A program made the position numbers and the translations under genes. A stretch of DNA of 64,000 nt from Daedaleopsis sinensis (Eukaryota > Basidiomycota > Agaricomycetes > Polyporales > Polyporaceae): the NCBI GenBank assembly GCA_033807695.1, contig CM066305.1, positions 1,674,001 through 1,738,000 of the forward strand, given 5' to 3'. Shown piece by piece: positions 32,681 to 46,457 of this stretch; the stretch's first letter is position 1, and each line of letters begins with the position of its first letter. The notes beneath the pieces are model-generated. The model ran no database searches, had not been told where the DNA came from, and was given only the letters and a program-made list of their open reading frames with translations.

Positions 32681-35600
32681 TTACTGGTGGGGTGCCCAGC
32701 CAATATACATCCTTGCCTAGATGGATGGAAGGTGAGCCAACCTATAGATTTTGCCAGTGGAGCAACTCACCAAATGGGTATTGTCGGTCGCCTGGTGGAT
32801 CAGGCTCTGCACATGGTTGCTGACGGAGAGCTGCTTCCCGGAAACTGCTTTCCACGCCTTGAAGATGCCCTGCAGTTTCTCCTCGATGGGTCCAAGCGCG
32901 TCTTGCGAAACGGCACGTATATCGACGACGTTGTTCGAGCGTTCCAGTCGACGGCGTTTCTCCTCCCACTCGACCAGGGGGTCGTGTACAAATGCGTCCA
33001 GCACGTTCATCAGACAGTCTTTGTTCTGCCGCAGCAAGCGCAACGTGACTTCACAAGCTATACGGAACACGCCTAGACACGCATGGGTCAGAATAGACGG
33101 CCATGCTTCCGCTCGTCGTAACTCACCTTCTACACCCGTCACGCCGAGAGCGTCCACCATATTCTGCGTGAGTCGGAAGGGGACGATCTCTGGTGTCTCC
33201 AGGACTTGGCCCTGCACACACGTTGAGCATGAAGAATAATGTAGGGACGACGTCAAATGTACCTTTTCGAAGAGACAGTCGAAGTCGACGTGGACAACAT
33301 CCCCGCAGCTCGTGTCCAAGAGGATGTTTTCACAGTGCCGATCTCCCAGACTACACGCTGCGGTCAGTCGTTGTGGAACAGGATTGGAACGGTGAGCGCA
33401 CCCTAGGATGTACCCAACCATCGACATGACTGCGGCTGTGCGGCTGTACGACATCCGACTAGACAGCCAGGATGACGGCTCTGGGAATGTTTCCGCGAAC
33501 CACTCGTGCATGACTGGGGGGTATCTGTTCAAGAATGATTGTTAGTTTCGGTTATATTGTGAGGAATGTCGAGTGAACCAACGTACAGACTGAGAACCTC
33601 CCTGACGAAGACCTCTCCTACATCTTTGATAGGCGTGACTTTGATCTTTTCGAAACCTAGCCTGAGTTCTCCACTCTGCGAGGTAGTCAGTAGTATTCCT
33701 ACATCTCAATGATTTCGCGACTTGCCCATAGATTCTTGCCACGACGGGAGTACAAAGCAGTCAAAACACTCCGTACAGGGATCGTGTTGGGCACCCATTG
33801 GATCAGCCCGCATTCTTCGTTCAGCGAGACGACACTATACGTCCGGATACCTGAACAAGAACCGTGAGCGAATGCACAAGAGGAAGATTCACCCGATGAC
33901 TCACGAAGTTGTCTCCGACGTGCCTCCGAATCCGACTTCAAGAGCTTGTTGAGGATAGAATCGAAATCCATCAGTCGGCCGTCCTTCCGTAGATCATCCT
34001 TCTTTCCCAAGAATGTGAAAATCTGCCCATTGCTCCCTTTGATCGACATCTTCTTGGGCTTCGCGAGAGAGTTCATGACCTCCACCTCATCGATGAACGC
34101 TGGGTCGCATTAGTTGAGAACTCTTGCCGAAGCATCGCATACTACTCACACACGAAAGTCGGCGCGTCCACTGGGAAAGGTTGATGGTTGTTCTCGGATG
34201 CAGATTGTGGCGGGAGATTTGCAGTGAGAGATTCCTGAAGGGGTATGAGGATGCCATGCGACGGGTCCTCAGGCTTGAACATCCTATACAGGTCCTTGTA
34301 AGTTCTGCTCATGCTCATGACTTTCGCCTCTTTCACTTCGGCGCGACAGAGCTTCAGGAGCTCCTCGGTCAGTTTCGCCATCGATGATACCATCTTCGCA
34401 ACGCTATGTTTTGTAGTCTGCATCGTTCAATGAGATTGGGCGGCGAAGCGTGGATGGATCGCAAGGGCATACCTTCATCTTCTGCAGGACAGCTCTGCTC
34501 CTTTTCGCTCGTGCACTTGATGTAGACTTGAGGACTGCGGTGAAAGGCCACAACGCCTGCTTCGGGTATTCTTGTATGACTGACTGGAGGAGGAGGGAGA
34601 GGATATCGTATGCACTTTGGTTCTTGACGCCTATGCGCGAGACGATCTGCGGAAACGCGGTGTACCACTGTAATCAAACCGTCAGCTATCTCCTAGATTC
34701 GACATTCAGGATATACCACACCTTATACACCGGTGCTTGTTTGATGGCACGCTGAACTTCCGCGTTGATCTTAGGGTATATCTCAGACTTCGCTCGTTCC
34801 TCATCCTCGGCGATGTCAAGCCAGATTGTCAAAACCCGAGGCAAAGTCTGATAGATGTACTTAGACCCATATCGTATCGCTCGCGTGAAGGCCCGAACGG
34901 TCTGCAAGTTCATCCTCATTCCACTGCGAAACCCATATCAGATGTCGATTGCTGCTGAACAGCAGGGAAGATATACCGTTGCTTCTTCTCCTCAGGGGAA
35001 AGCGCCTTGTAACACTCGTCTTGGAACTGTCCCAAGTGGAATTGGCCGCTTTCCCACCTTTGTCGCCTTGTGAGTATAGTGGCACATATGAGGACGAAAC
35101 GACTGACTTTGGCCACATCTCCGCAGCTGTGGAGAACTCCTTGTGAACCTTGGAGTCTTCAAACCGATCTGAGTCCGCCATCCACCGCGCGTGTAGACTG
35201 TGTGCCTGGTGCATAAATGAGTATTAGCCTTCTATAAAACACAATCGTTGAAAGAGCCTACTTTGGCCTTCATCCTTGTATCATCTGGCGAAGTAGTTAG
35301 GTCTATCACGTCTTCGCCTTGCTGACTAGCTAGGAAGCCCAACAACTTCATGGAGTTCTCGAGCTCCTGAAGGGCTCGTAGAGGCTCGCCGCGAGCCCGA
35401 ACGAGCCTTGCGCTCTCAATGAAAGAGAAGGGAGCGTCGGACCTTTGCGCCTGCAATATCGCGCTATATGCTGTCTGAGAGTGCCCTGCTTTCCGAGCGA
35501 TCTTAGCACTTGTGAGCCAAAGTTGACCCGTGGCGTCTTTGGCTTCCACGCTATGGCCCTTGCTGTAGGAAGGGCCTTAATAGACACACATCTGCATACC

Positions 35601-38600
35601 TCGAATGCGACTCACTTGAGATTGAAGGCGGTACGCCGCATGTTCAAGATGGGTTCGCGAATACGGAAGGAGGGGAGGGTGGAGTCGAAACGTGCTGCGA
35701 GCCTCTGCAAGAGCTTGTCGAAACTCTTGTCTCTGACTTGCGTTGGCATCGCCATCTCGTTAGGTAGGTTCTTCACGACGCGATTGATGATCTCCAGCTC
35801 GTGCATGAGGTGGAGGTCCAATACGGCTTCGTATGAGCGGCGATAGCCAGAAGAGCTGGACGCTGTGATCGACACCCCAAGCGCGCGACGTGCTGTTGAG
35901 AGCAACGCTGTGATGGCCTCTTCATCGCCAGATCGCATGGCTAACAGAACCTGGGCCATAAGAACCAGCGGTGGCCTTGCCTCAGACTCGGACACCAGCT
36001 TCTGAACCTCCTCCCAGTGACCGACCATCCACTCGCTTTCGACATGATAGCCGAGGAGTTGTGGACCCCAATCAAGATTACTAGTCAGCACGCCCTTGAC
36101 ATGGGTTCGCAGCGAGTCTATTGCCATGTTAGCTATAGCCATCGCTCGATGACCTACAGAAACATACCGTAGTGACCCAGGTTCCTCAAACACCTTAACA
36201 GACCGAGATGATAGTCTAGATTGTCCGGGTCGTGCTGCAGGCGAACTTCCCAGCAACTCTGAGCAGAGGTCCATCGACCGGTACTCTCGTGTTGTCGGAT
36301 CTGGTGCTCGAGGGAAGGAGAGAGAATCACCGTAGAGACTCCTTCCATGCCGTCTGGTTCGTCGAGGTACGCATATATCTCGTGCAATCGTTCGTAATGG
36401 TCCTGTAGCTCTGTCGTTGGGGTCTTGCGTTCGCGTTGCGCTATGATGTGCTGCTCGAGGTTCATAAGCGTTCGGGCGTAAGCTTTGCATTGGAATGCGG
36501 CTTTCGCCATCAGTCCGTCGTCTATGCTTGTGAGAATCGACTCCACCCGCACGAGTTGTTCTTGACCTTCGAGCGCGATCTCGTGATGAGAACGCGACCT
36601 TTTTGCATCCGCCCTTTGACGAGCAATATTCTGGCGGATCTCACGCAAATACTTCGTGAGGTGATCCAGGAGCATGAATACAGCCTGTTGACGTTGTAAG
36701 CACCGTCCCAAAGCGTCAAAAATAGTGTAAACTAACTTGAGCGCAGAGGAGCTTCTTGTCCGCGGAAGCAGAGCTGTTGGGGTTCACCTGATCCTCTAGC
36801 ACTGTGACAAGTTCGGTTCGAATAGCTTGCGCAGCATCCTCTTCGCCATACGCGAGCACGTTCAAGACAAGATGTGGTAGCAGATGTCGAGCAACTCCGA
36901 CATCTGTGCTGCGCACAACGGGCGAGAAGACTCGAAAGATCTGGTAAGCAGTGTCGCCGGACACGTTATGGATGAGATGACCCGTCCACCCCTGCACCCA
37001 CTGGCGGTATGTGGCCGTCGTTGGATAGATGGGATGCGAGACGACGATTTGTGCAGGGTAGGATAAATGCAGAGGTTTCTCTAACAGCGGAGTGCAAGTC
37101 TCGACCACAATCCTTGGCAGCTTGCTCCATCGCGTGCGCGCCCGCAGTGGGACGGAACTAGTGTTTGAGCCAGGCTTCGCGAGAGCAACGGAGAACTTGC
37201 AGAATTGCAGCAGTTCTTGAATAGCGAAAGCCAGGTGACTCTGGTATTTGACGTCGCTGGTCGATCGGAACGAATTGACCAAGACATCCCGTATGAGATG
37301 GAGCGCGAAGTCTGTGGCCTCTTCTTCTTCCGTATAGTTGCTGAGGATGACCATGTGGCTTTCTTTGACCGGTAGCTCGAACCTGTCGGGATCAATGGCT
37401 CCGACGATGCCGATACAGTCAAGTGCGAGGTCATGAAGGACCTCAGTGTTCTCGCCGTCGCGGCATGCTGCTGCGTACAACGCAGCAATCAGTCGTCCGA
37501 CAATAGGGTCGAAGAAGTCACCCGCAGTGCGAGAACGGATCAACTCTTCGTCCCCGTCCAAGAGTAATGCTTTGAGCTCAGCCGCAGACTGTATGGCGAT
37601 AGGGAGGCTCTCACTCTCCAGGCGATCAAGCAGAGTGGTGAGGCAGTAGTAGGGTGTCCATTCCGCGCGTAGATAGGCGAGGTGCTGGTTCGTCTCGTAA
37701 AGTTCCGGAATCGACGAAAGGTCAGCGATCTCTGCTAGATGGTCACCGAGTTGAGCTCCGCGTTCAACGATGAGTAGATCAAGACATCGTTTGGCCACTT
37801 CCCGACCTCTGGGAGAGAATGTCGACCATCGCGCTACGAAAGATGCAGTTGTTGAACCGACGTGCGAGCCAAGGTCCTTGGAGTCCAGGGAGAACAAGAA
37901 CCAGTACCAGCTGTACAGGGTCGCATCAGAGAGCTCAGGTATTAGCAGCATTGTTTGCAAGGTAGCCATGATCTACCCGTCAGGTCATTAGAGTAGTATA
38001 GAATGATGGTGATGACTTGTATACCTGGGGCCCAACATTGCTAACATCTTTCCCGACCCGCCGGGCAAACTCTCCGTAGCTTCGCAGAATCTTCTGTTTC
38101 GATTCAGGAGTCTTCTTCTCTCTAACCTCTTGTACCATGTCGTTCAAAGTGGTGATGATCCCGAGCATCTGATCCTTCAGCCTTGCTGAGACTTCGACGG
38201 GGCGTTCGGCATCACCCTGCAGAACTCTTGCCAACTTACGAAGTCCATCGTTCGCCTAAAAATGATTCAGTATACTAAGTCGGTCGTTCCACCTAAGGGC
38301 ACTTACCGCCTCGGTCACGTCGGCATCCTCATCGCCAAGCTCGGCGACAAGCTCCGTCAAGAGGTTCACAAGGCAGCTTCGGATGATGCTTGGTATGGTG
38401 ACAGCATTCGGGTTATGAACATCCCCTTGCATAAGGGTCAGGATAAGTTGCAGAGCCCTGTTAGTCTGGCCGACGCCCTGCAACATGAAGACGTGCGAGA
38501 GGATGTACGCAGAGTTCTCTAGCACTAGGAAGCCGAGCTTGGATGCCTCCTTCTCCTGCACTGTGTCCGAGACGGCTTGTAGCCCCTTCAGATCGTTATC

Positions 38601-41208
38601 TGCAAAGAGGCGCGGGAGCGTGTATCGCAATGTCAACTTCAGGAAACTGGCGGGGGTCATCGAAATGAAGTTGCAAAATTCTGATATGCCGTCCGGCTCC
38701 GTGATCAAGCGACGAGCTAGGATAGGTGCGATGCGGTCCAGGTATGGCATAGTTAGGCTGAAGGGCGACTTCTTGTAGTGCCTGGCGAGTGAGTGAAGCT
38801 AGCCTACACAGTGAACAAGCAGATGTATCACTGAGCGGATCGCTGACGTACCTGCAACACCGCTGTTCCTTTGTGTATTGGATTCAGCGTACCCAATTGC
38901 TGCACTAGCGCACAGAGGCTTTCTCTCAATGCTGGACCAGGCGATATCCTAGAAGTATGGTCTGTCACTAGCGATCAAACCACTCAGGAGTTACTTCGCT
39001 CACTTTCCGATGTGACCGATAGTCAGAATTGTGGTCTCTCTCACTTTTCCGTCTCGGTTCTTGAGGAGGGGGACCAGTCTGTTTTGGAATATGGCTACAA
39101 CCGGAGCGTTCGGTCTATCATGCATTCGTTGAACGAATCTTATGAGTTCGACTAAAGTACGCCTGAACAGAAGAGATATCATGAGCGTTGCTCCAAACGC
39201 TATGGTTGTGCCTTACCCGGCCGCCATTCGCACTACTCGCTCTACAGATTTCATTCCTCGACCAATGAAGGTGGCTAGGTCTTCGAACAGTCTATCGTCC
39301 AGCAGCGCAGTCTGGTGGAGAAGCGACTTGGCTAGAGCGTCGTACACAGCAACGTAGACGTTGCGATGAACCTTGCGCGCGTCATCGTTCTCGAGCATCC
39401 GGATCGCCACCTTGAGAAAAGTAGCAACAAAGCATACTCCCTCCTTGTTAGCATTGGTGGCAGGAGAGCAACTGCCGTTGTCGTGGAAGAGAAAACAAGG
39501 GAGTGTTCCGAGCTGCCTGGCAAGGTCCTGAAGTGCTTCCGTCGCATCGTTCCACACCGGACTGGGGCGCGGGTTACTTGCGTCTGACGTATGAATGATC
39601 AAGACTTACTCTCTCTCAAACCGCATGTTAATCTCCTCCAGACAACGACGGATAAAAGCGACGTCGACCTGCGAATCATTGTCGTCGTCGTCCATCCAGT
39701 CCATGACTTGTGGGTTTACAATTGCCTGTACAGCATCACGGGCTCGAGTCTTCCAGGATGCTAAGGATGGTGTTGCGTTTCTGTTTGCATCTAGAGGAGC
39801 ATCTAGAGTCTGCAAACGGTTACGGACGACGTCCAGAAAATGGGCATATGTCGATCCCTTCGCATCAGAGTCGAGCATTGTGAGGACATCATGCAGGGCG
39901 TCTCCGTTGAGGGATGGTACAAAGAGCGCGAGATACGATGTGCAGAGACCCTATGACACCAATGTCAGTTATCTCTACTGGAGATACCACGAAGCTCTCA
40001 CCCGAAGCTGTTCACCATCATCACCCCACTCCTCCACATGCAACCATCTTGCAATGCTGCAGAATGCGTCAACATTGCGAGGGGCCATACGTACAGAGCG
40101 CAAGCTATCTATAAGGTTCGAGTCTGCCTTCTCCCATGACGGGTCTGGTCCAGCGTCTAGTCTGAATAGTAGAAGCCTCGTCCAGTACGGCTCAGCAGCA
40201 TCCGGCAATCCAAGAGACGACAGCAGGGTAGAGAGCTCAACACACAGTCTCGCAAGGGCTTTGAAGCGAGTGTCACTAGCCGAGAAAGGCGAGAAGAACA
40301 GTTGATCGTAAGCTCTTTGTGCGAGTTGCCCCGTTTCTCGGATGAGGTCCATGTGTAACAATTGCGTTTGCTGAACTGCAGCAAGGGCATCCAGGGATAT
40401 CTTCAACACCGTGGTGAGCACAAGAGGCACTTGAGACGCATTGGCAATCGTGATTCGAGCGACCTTCGCGGGTTAAGGATGAATGCAAGTACATGCAGAG
40501 AGCTACTTAGACCTACCTGCTCTATAGTAGTGAATAGATTGACGACCGAAGGTGTCACAGGTATATCCACTTGCGTAGGATATGTGGTTTCACCAGGAAG
40601 CGATAGAAGTCCTAACAAACCTTCAGGAAAACGCACTGCGAATAGATAATGCACATACCATTCACCAGACTAGATGATCGTTCTACTAGACCTCTCATAA
40701 GCATGCGATATGGAGGACCGACCGTTGGGTCAATATTTTCTGCGAGTACTTGTAGAATGGTGACAGAAGTGTTGATCGCCTTGCTATACAGGGTTGCGGG
40801 ACTTGCATAACCTTCTTCCGGGGGAGGGTCCGTGTCGATCCACAAATCAAGCCTTGTAGCAAAGATCAAGAGGGTAGTAAGCAGAGCCTCGGGGAGGGAT
40901 TCGTAGTTATTGAAGAGGAGATGTACATGGCGTGCCGCATGGTCCATGAGCTGCATAGACAGGTCGCACAACCTGTTTGGCTCGTGCATCGCGGACCAAA
41001 GGGGCTGGGTCTCCGAGGGAACGTCGATGAAGAAAACAGGAACAAGACTGGAGATCGTGTCTATCCATTCAGGCCGTTCGTTGTTGAGACGGGGGTCCAT
41101 GAGCTGGACCATCCTATCTTGTAGCCATTCGAGGAACTGTGCCGAGGTACCGTTGTCCTGGAAGGTTGAAGGCACGGGCAGAGACGACGAGGGGGGTTGA
41201 GATGTCAT
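32681..41208 (-). CDS. ATR/MEC1/Rad3 checkpoint protein kinase
   Basis: Phosphatidylinositol-3-kinase-related Ser/Thr kinase that senses RPA-coated single-stranded DNA and triggers the replication/DNA-damage checkpoint. About 8.5 kb with many short introns. From the N-terminus (41208, MTSQPPSSSLP): a helical HEAT-repeat solenoid, a segment with LALDCIGIVGAIDPDRFELP that is diagnostic of ATR, and a UME-like region at about 38750-37980 (CNFISMTPASFLKLTLRYTL, PRLFADNDLK). FAT-domain repeats lie at about 36700-34700. The kinase domain has MSIKGSNGQIFTFLGKKDDL, the catalytic loop LGDRHCENILLD and the metal-binding HVDFDCLFEKG. It ends with a C-terminal FATC ending ARMYIGWAPHQ, joined across an intron at DNTHL. 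I did not resolve every intron, so internal boundaries are approximate. Confidence 0.92.
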
Positions 41209-41498
41209 CGCATGAGCATGTCGAAGTGCAGAGATAACAGGTAGAGGTGAGTAACGGGTGCGCTTGAAGTAGAGAGAGGTGTGATGGCTGTTCGCGTTCA
41301 AGACGCGTCGGTGGCTGGAATGCTACAAAGACGCGTCGTTCTAGTAGGCGCTTCTTACCGCGTTGGCGCTCATTCAAACTGGCCCTCGGTTCAGAGTCAG
41401 GCGTTAGCCTATGTATGTGCTATGGAGGATGTACACAAGTACAGCAAAGATGTGTTTGAGACCGTAGGACAGCGAAGAACAAGCGATCACAGGGTAAG
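41209..41498. other. Intergenic region between ATR and NOP14
   Basis: Under 300 bp, with both genes on minus. It holds the ATR promoter and the NOP14 3' UTR. Confidence 0.4.
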
Positions 41499-44400
41499 CT
41501 ACTTGCGTCCTGACCGCCGCTTGTCCTTCATCTTCTCCCGCTCCATGGCCTTCTCTTCCGCCCTCTCCGACTCGAGCGACCCGTACACGCGCTTCATGCG
41601 CTCGCTGTACGTGCGATCCTTCTCCTTCTGTTTCTTCTGGTGCTCCGCCGCCAAAAAGCGCGCGTCCTTGCGCAGCTCCCGGATCGCGCCCTTCCGCTCT
41701 TGCTTGTACTGCGCGCGGAGCTTCGCCTCCTCGTTGCGCTCGTGGTCGGGGTCGCGATTGCGCAAGTAGTTCGAGGTCGTGTGCTCGAACTTTGGGACGA
41801 AGGTCGGAATGGGGATAGGCTTGTGTGCCTGCAAGCGCAGCGGGCGGCGAGCTTGCAGCGCAAACTTGATCAAGCGGGCCGTTGTATCCTGCAAAGACTG
41901 CAGACGGGTCTATGTGGAGTTCAGATGGAGCGCACAGTGACAGGAGTGGGAGACATTTACCGCCAGGTCTGATGGGAGACCATTGCTCTTCACCGTGCCG
42001 ATGACTTCTTGAACGGGGGTCCACAATTCGACGAAGCCATCCAGCCCTTTGTAGGAATCTGCGAATCGTGCCAGTAGCTGAAGCGTGAGGCCAGCTAAGT
42101 CGACCTTCTCCTGTTCGCCAAGCTCTTCCTCGCCCACGCATCTTCCAAAATCGGGTTGATTTACCGAGAGCTTTTTCGCCTTCTTTGCGTCTAAGGCCAG
42201 TCCGCGAGTCAAAGGTGACCTGAAATCAAGCGTGGGGAAGCTGCCGGGTATTGAACTGGCGTCCGAATATGAATGGGGAAGAAGGTGAAGAACAGCGTTG
42301 ACTAAGAAGTTGACGACTTCCGGCACGAATCTTTTCGACAGCTTCTCGTAGTGCATGAACAGACTGCACAAGAAGAGCCCGCTAGCAATGTCCTGTAGTG
42401 ACCGAACGCGGCTGAGCCCTAGGTAAGCCCCCATGAGGAGTCGCGCGGGAGAGACGACAGGATGGTTCATGTCGCTCGTTGGCCATAGCTGTCCTATGAC
42501 TCGCAGGAGCGACAGTTCCGACAAGCCTGGCCAAGTTTTCGTATCAAGGTCAAGTGCGCCTTTCGATAGACCATGCTTCAGGTTTTTGTGCATGAGGTTG
42601 AGCTTTCCAATAAAGGCTTCCGCAGACTGGATGGGGTACGTTTTGGTGAGTGCAGCAAGGTGGGGAAGGATGGATGTTAGCACAGAGAAGCGTGGCGTGG
42701 GCGGGGCGGTAATGTATAGAATGTGGTCGATGAGAACGCTGTTCAAACCCTACGACTTTTATGAGACCAATTCGGGAAGATACTTGGACAGTAAGGCGCA
42801 CCTGTAGTTTGAACTTGTTGTCCTCGGCCAAGCTTGGGTGATGCAATGTGCGGATCCGTTTGAGGACGGTTGGGATGTCCTTATCGTCGACATCATCGAC
42901 GATCTCGAGGAACTCATCATGCGTAGCCGGACAAGGGAAGGTGTAGGGAAGCTCCTTGGTAGCAGTGGAGGATTTTGTGCGTTTCTTCCCGTTCGATCCG
43001 ACTAATGCCTCGGACTCACCCTCCTCGCCGTCCTCCTCGCCAGAATCCTCCGACGCACTCTCAAACTCGTCAGCAACAGACCCGTCTTCGCCCGAGTTGC
43101 TCTCCTCGCTCTCCTCGTCGTCTTCCTCTTCATCATCCTCGCCGCCGCTCTCGCCTTCCTCCTTGTCTGGGTCTCCCATGGCGGCGTCTTCATCACCCAA
43201 CCCAGCTCCCAACCCGCTAGGCTCTGCCTCCTCCTCGTAGAAGTCATCTTCAAGATCATCGCCACCACGCGGTCGTGTTTGCTTCCGCTTCCCCTTCACA
43301 TCGTCTTCGCCTTCGCTCTCCTCCCCATTCATCCGCCGTATCCGCCGTCGCTCCGCTTTTTCTAGCGCCTCCTTCTCTTCCAAGGCAAGCTCCTCCTCTG
43401 TCTTCGTCCGGTCCTTAGGCTTCGCTCTTCGGTCTAGCGCGAGCTCGCGTACGTATTGATCATATTCTTTGTCGGTGTCTTCAACGGGTGCCCGGGTAGG
43501 GACGGAGGGTGCGACTTGGCCATCTGTTGATGGTCTACCCGCGTTGCTCGTAGGGGCAGATGCGAAGAGCAAGGAGCGTATTGAGTCGAGCTCGTTGTCG
43601 AGCTCGTGACGCAAGCTCTCGTCCTCTTCTTGTTGTGTTTGCCGTAGTATCTAGATACCTGCTGTTAGTCCGAGCGAGCGTGGTGTGGATAACGAGACAA
43701 ACACAAACCTTGTGTTGTTTGCTCTTCGCGATGACTTCTGCCATTACCTCGGCTTTGGACTTCTTCCGCGCAGGCTGTGTATGCCCCTTCAGGATCATAC
43801 TATGACAATGGCAAATGGAAGAAGAATATCGCGCACCTCGTCTTCGTCATCCTCTTCCTCATCACCAAATCCGCCAAAATGTGACTTCTCGACAGTCTGT
43901 CTGTCCAGTTGGCCTACTCACTCGTGAGCAAGGGCCTGTAGCAAAATATAAGGTGTGCTTACCTCCATCCTCGTCGTCGTCGTCGTCTAAGCCCAAGCCG
44001 ACGTTATCGAAGTCGTCAAGTTTGGACAGGCTCTGGCCGTAGTGAGTGAGTTCATCCTCGTCCTCGAGGTTGAACGCAACGCCTTTCGATACGCGTTGTC
44101 GTTCGCGTGTAAACCGCTCCAACATACGCTCTTCAGGCGTCATGGTGGGATCGTTTTCACCAAACCGACGGTCAACAATGCCTCCCGAACGGTCTTTCTC
44201 TTCGAACTCCTTTAGCAGCGTTTTCTTACGCTAACGGTGCAGAAACACGGCATGTATTATGAATGACAAGACGTGCAAGACACTACATAATCAGACGCAC
44301 CTGTTCAATACCAGCTTGTTTACTCTGCGCTGGCCGACCCGTTGTCCCGATGATCTTCCTCCCTCCTACATCGTGTTTGAGCTTCGTGACCTTCACGTCA

Positions 44401-44567
44401 AACGGGTTTAGCTTTTGTTCAATCTCGTGCAAACGCGCCGCCTTCTTCTCCTTGTCGCGTTCGGTCGGTGCAGCCCTCTTGCGCTTCTTTCCAGTTTGTG
44501 GTTGCTGTGTTATTCCCGCTGATTGCAGCGCGGTCTTCAGCTGCTTGAGCTGAGAGCCTTTCGCCAT
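41499..44567 (-). CDS. NOP14: Nucleolar protein NOP14 (SSU processome)
   Basis: Component of the small-subunit processome, needed for 18S rRNA maturation and 40S assembly and partner of Emg1 and Noc4. The N-terminus (MAKGSQLKQLKTALQSAG) is basic and is followed by LNPFDVKVTKLKHDVGGRKI, ending in the family GRP repeat. Then come KTLLKEFEEKDRSGGIVDRR, FGENDPTMTPEERMLERFTR and FNLEDEDELTHYGQSL, all classic Nop14 motifs. Long Glu/Asp-rich stretches (43000-43250 and around 43980) precede PYTFPCPATHDEFLEIVDDV. A helical C-terminal half follows, closing with KPIPIPTFVPKFE then RNRDPDHERNEEAKLRAQYK and a lysine-rich tail. There are at least six exons. Confidence 0.95.
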
Positions 44568-44994
44568 GGAGTAATAACAGGCAGATAGGGCCAAAGACGA
44601 GACAGCCTATGCAGGAAAGACCTAGGGCAAAGGGAAGCAGCTAGATCTCGCAAACACAGACGTCGGTGATGGACAGGCCGAAGGTGAATGTGCGTGCTAG
44701 GCACTGAGAAGAGCGCAAGAGACTGCATCGAATGGGCCAAAATTATGTCACAGTCACGAGTGTGACCCCGATGAATCTCAGATTGCGATCGACGAAAGCG
44801 GCTCTCGGATTTGAAGTCAATCTCACTAAACTTTTGTACCCATCACTAGAAAGTCTTATGCCATGGTATACTAACGGTCATTGTGTGAGCTACGGCTCCT
44901 CAGGAACTGATAAATCTCCAAACTATCCAAGAGGGAAGGACCACAGATCTCGTTATCATCAACTTCGGCCCCCTGACGGATCCCCACACTAGCG
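44568..44994. promoter_or_regulatory. Divergent region between NOP14 and a zinc-knuckle gene
   Basis: 427 bp between two starts. An upstream exon of the plus-strand gene could lie here: a CACACTAG acceptor ends five bases before its ATG. I cannot identify one. Confidence 0.35.
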
Positions 44995-45864
44995 ATGAGG
45001 TCCCAGGTCTTGCAAACCAACACGGTATTTGTCGCAAACCCCATATCCCTACCATCCCCAGGCTTCATCCCACCTTTGACTCCTCCTTCCCTGCGTGTCC
45101 GTGGCGAGCCACACGGTGGTCAAGGCTCTTCCGAGGGATCTCTGACACCTCCGCGCAACTTGAAATGCACTCACTGCCGCCTCCCTCGGAAGGGCCACCC
45201 CGTCTCCGGATGTCCCAACGTCACGCCCCCCATTCCCCCCAAGGCAAACCCAAAGTCTGGTAGAAGTCCACGTCGGAGTCCTCGTTGCAGCCATCCGTTG
45301 CAGCAGAACTTCATCAACCAGACCAACATCCAGGCCAACGTTGAGGTGAACGTCTACCCGAACGGGAACACTCCCACAAGCCCCAGGCAAAGCGCTGCTG
45401 CCGAGGAGCTGGATGCCGGACTTCAAGCCCTCCACATCGACACTAGCACCCCTGCCCGCTCGTCGCGGATCATCACGCGTACAAGGAGTGAGGAAGACTG
45501 TGTCGAGCATCTCCAAGCCCTCGAAGAGATGGTTTCTGGCAAGGGCGCCGTCTGCGCTGTTTGGGTCGACGAAGACCAGATCCCCCTTCAGATGCAAGTC
45601 ACCGAGAAGCGCGGATTTCGGGTACGCGCAATCCGCCCTGAGCGAAGCTGGAGCGACTCGAGCAAGCACGTCCTGGTCTTCAGCCGGGATCAGGTAGAGC
45701 TCGATGATCTCTGCAAGCTCTTCCGCTGCTCGGCGAGGAAAGGCACGCAGTTCAAGGATATATTCCAGAACCTCGGTATGGCAATACGGTTGTTGAAGGA
45801 GATATGGACAGCATACACTGTCGTCACCAGCAGAGGACAGAAGCCTGTGCCGCAAGGATGTTAA
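44995..45864 (+). CDS. Unknown protein with an extended zinc-knuckle motif
   Basis: 289 residues, function not recognised. After a Pro-rich N-terminus comes CTHCRLPRKGHPVSGCP at about residues 58-74. This CX2CX6HX4C pattern resembles the CCHC zinc knuckle but has a loop two residues longer, with a Pro-Arg-Lys-Gly core. The middle is basic and disordered (SGRSPRRSPRC). The C-terminal 130 residues look folded: EEDCVEHLQALEEM, GAVCAVWVDEDQIPLQMQV, KHVLVFSRDQVELDDLCKLF. A partial related sequence lies 600 bp downstream. The true start could be further 5' through an upstream exon. Confidence 0.65.
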   Translation: MRSQVLQTNTVFVANPISLPSPGFIPPLTPPSLRVRGEPHGGQGSSEGSLTPPRNLKCTHCRLPRKGHPVSGCPNVTPPIPPKANPKSGRSPRRSPRCSHPLQQNFINQTNIQANVEVNVYPNGNTPTSPRQSAAAEELDAGLQALHIDTSTPARSSRIITRTRSEEDCVEHLQALEEMVSGKGAVCAVWVDEDQIPLQMQVTEKRGFRVRAIRPERSWSDSSKHVLVFSRDQVELDDLCKLFRCSARKGTQFKDIFQNLGMAIRLLKEIWTAYTVVTSRGQKPVPQGC

Positions 45865-46457
45865 TGATTTCAGTGGTGAATGATCCAAGAGTTTTGATAT
45901 TGAGGTTTTTGACTTACCGCTAATCTATGACACAGGACGCCTTTCGTTGAAGCTATCGAGGACACACAAGCTTGATTCTGCTTGAATGTAGTCACGCATA
46001 TTCGATCTGCGATCCTTTGTCAGTAGTATGCATCAGCTACTGAGATTCCTTCATGCGACTCAACGCACATAGTAAAAAGGTCTGAAGATTGCCGCTATTT
46101 TCCGATAGTAGCTGATGACTGAGGTAAAATGGACACCGACCGTTGTGTGCATCGTGATTGTCTCACTTACTGCAACACTGTAGAAGAGAGCGAGCATGTA
46201 CTTTCCTGAGAACTACCTTCTTACGCCACACTACTTCGTTCTATGAACGCACTCTGCGACCGGGCATGTCGTTAGCCCATCTCCCCAACACAGACATGCC
46301 GTCCTTATGTGCGCAAGCCATCGAGAAGGTTGCCTCATTGCCGCGAGTGCGGCGGTCGTACGAAAGGTCATAGAAAGGATAACTGCATTGAGGTATGACT
46401 GTTCAATGAAGACGTATTAGCCCCAACTCACAATCCCCCGGGCGCACCCACATGTAG
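45865..46457. other. Intergenic region between the zinc-knuckle gene and its partial relative
   Basis: About 590 bp, with no open frame I can assign. It may contain upstream exons of the downstream fragment, because the fragment begins exactly after a TAG that would be an acceptor. Confidence 0.35.

Noticed and set aside
45049..45888. Minus-strand frame of 279 codons
   Set aside because: Exactly antisense to the zinc-knuckle protein, whose motif and downstream relative support the plus strand.
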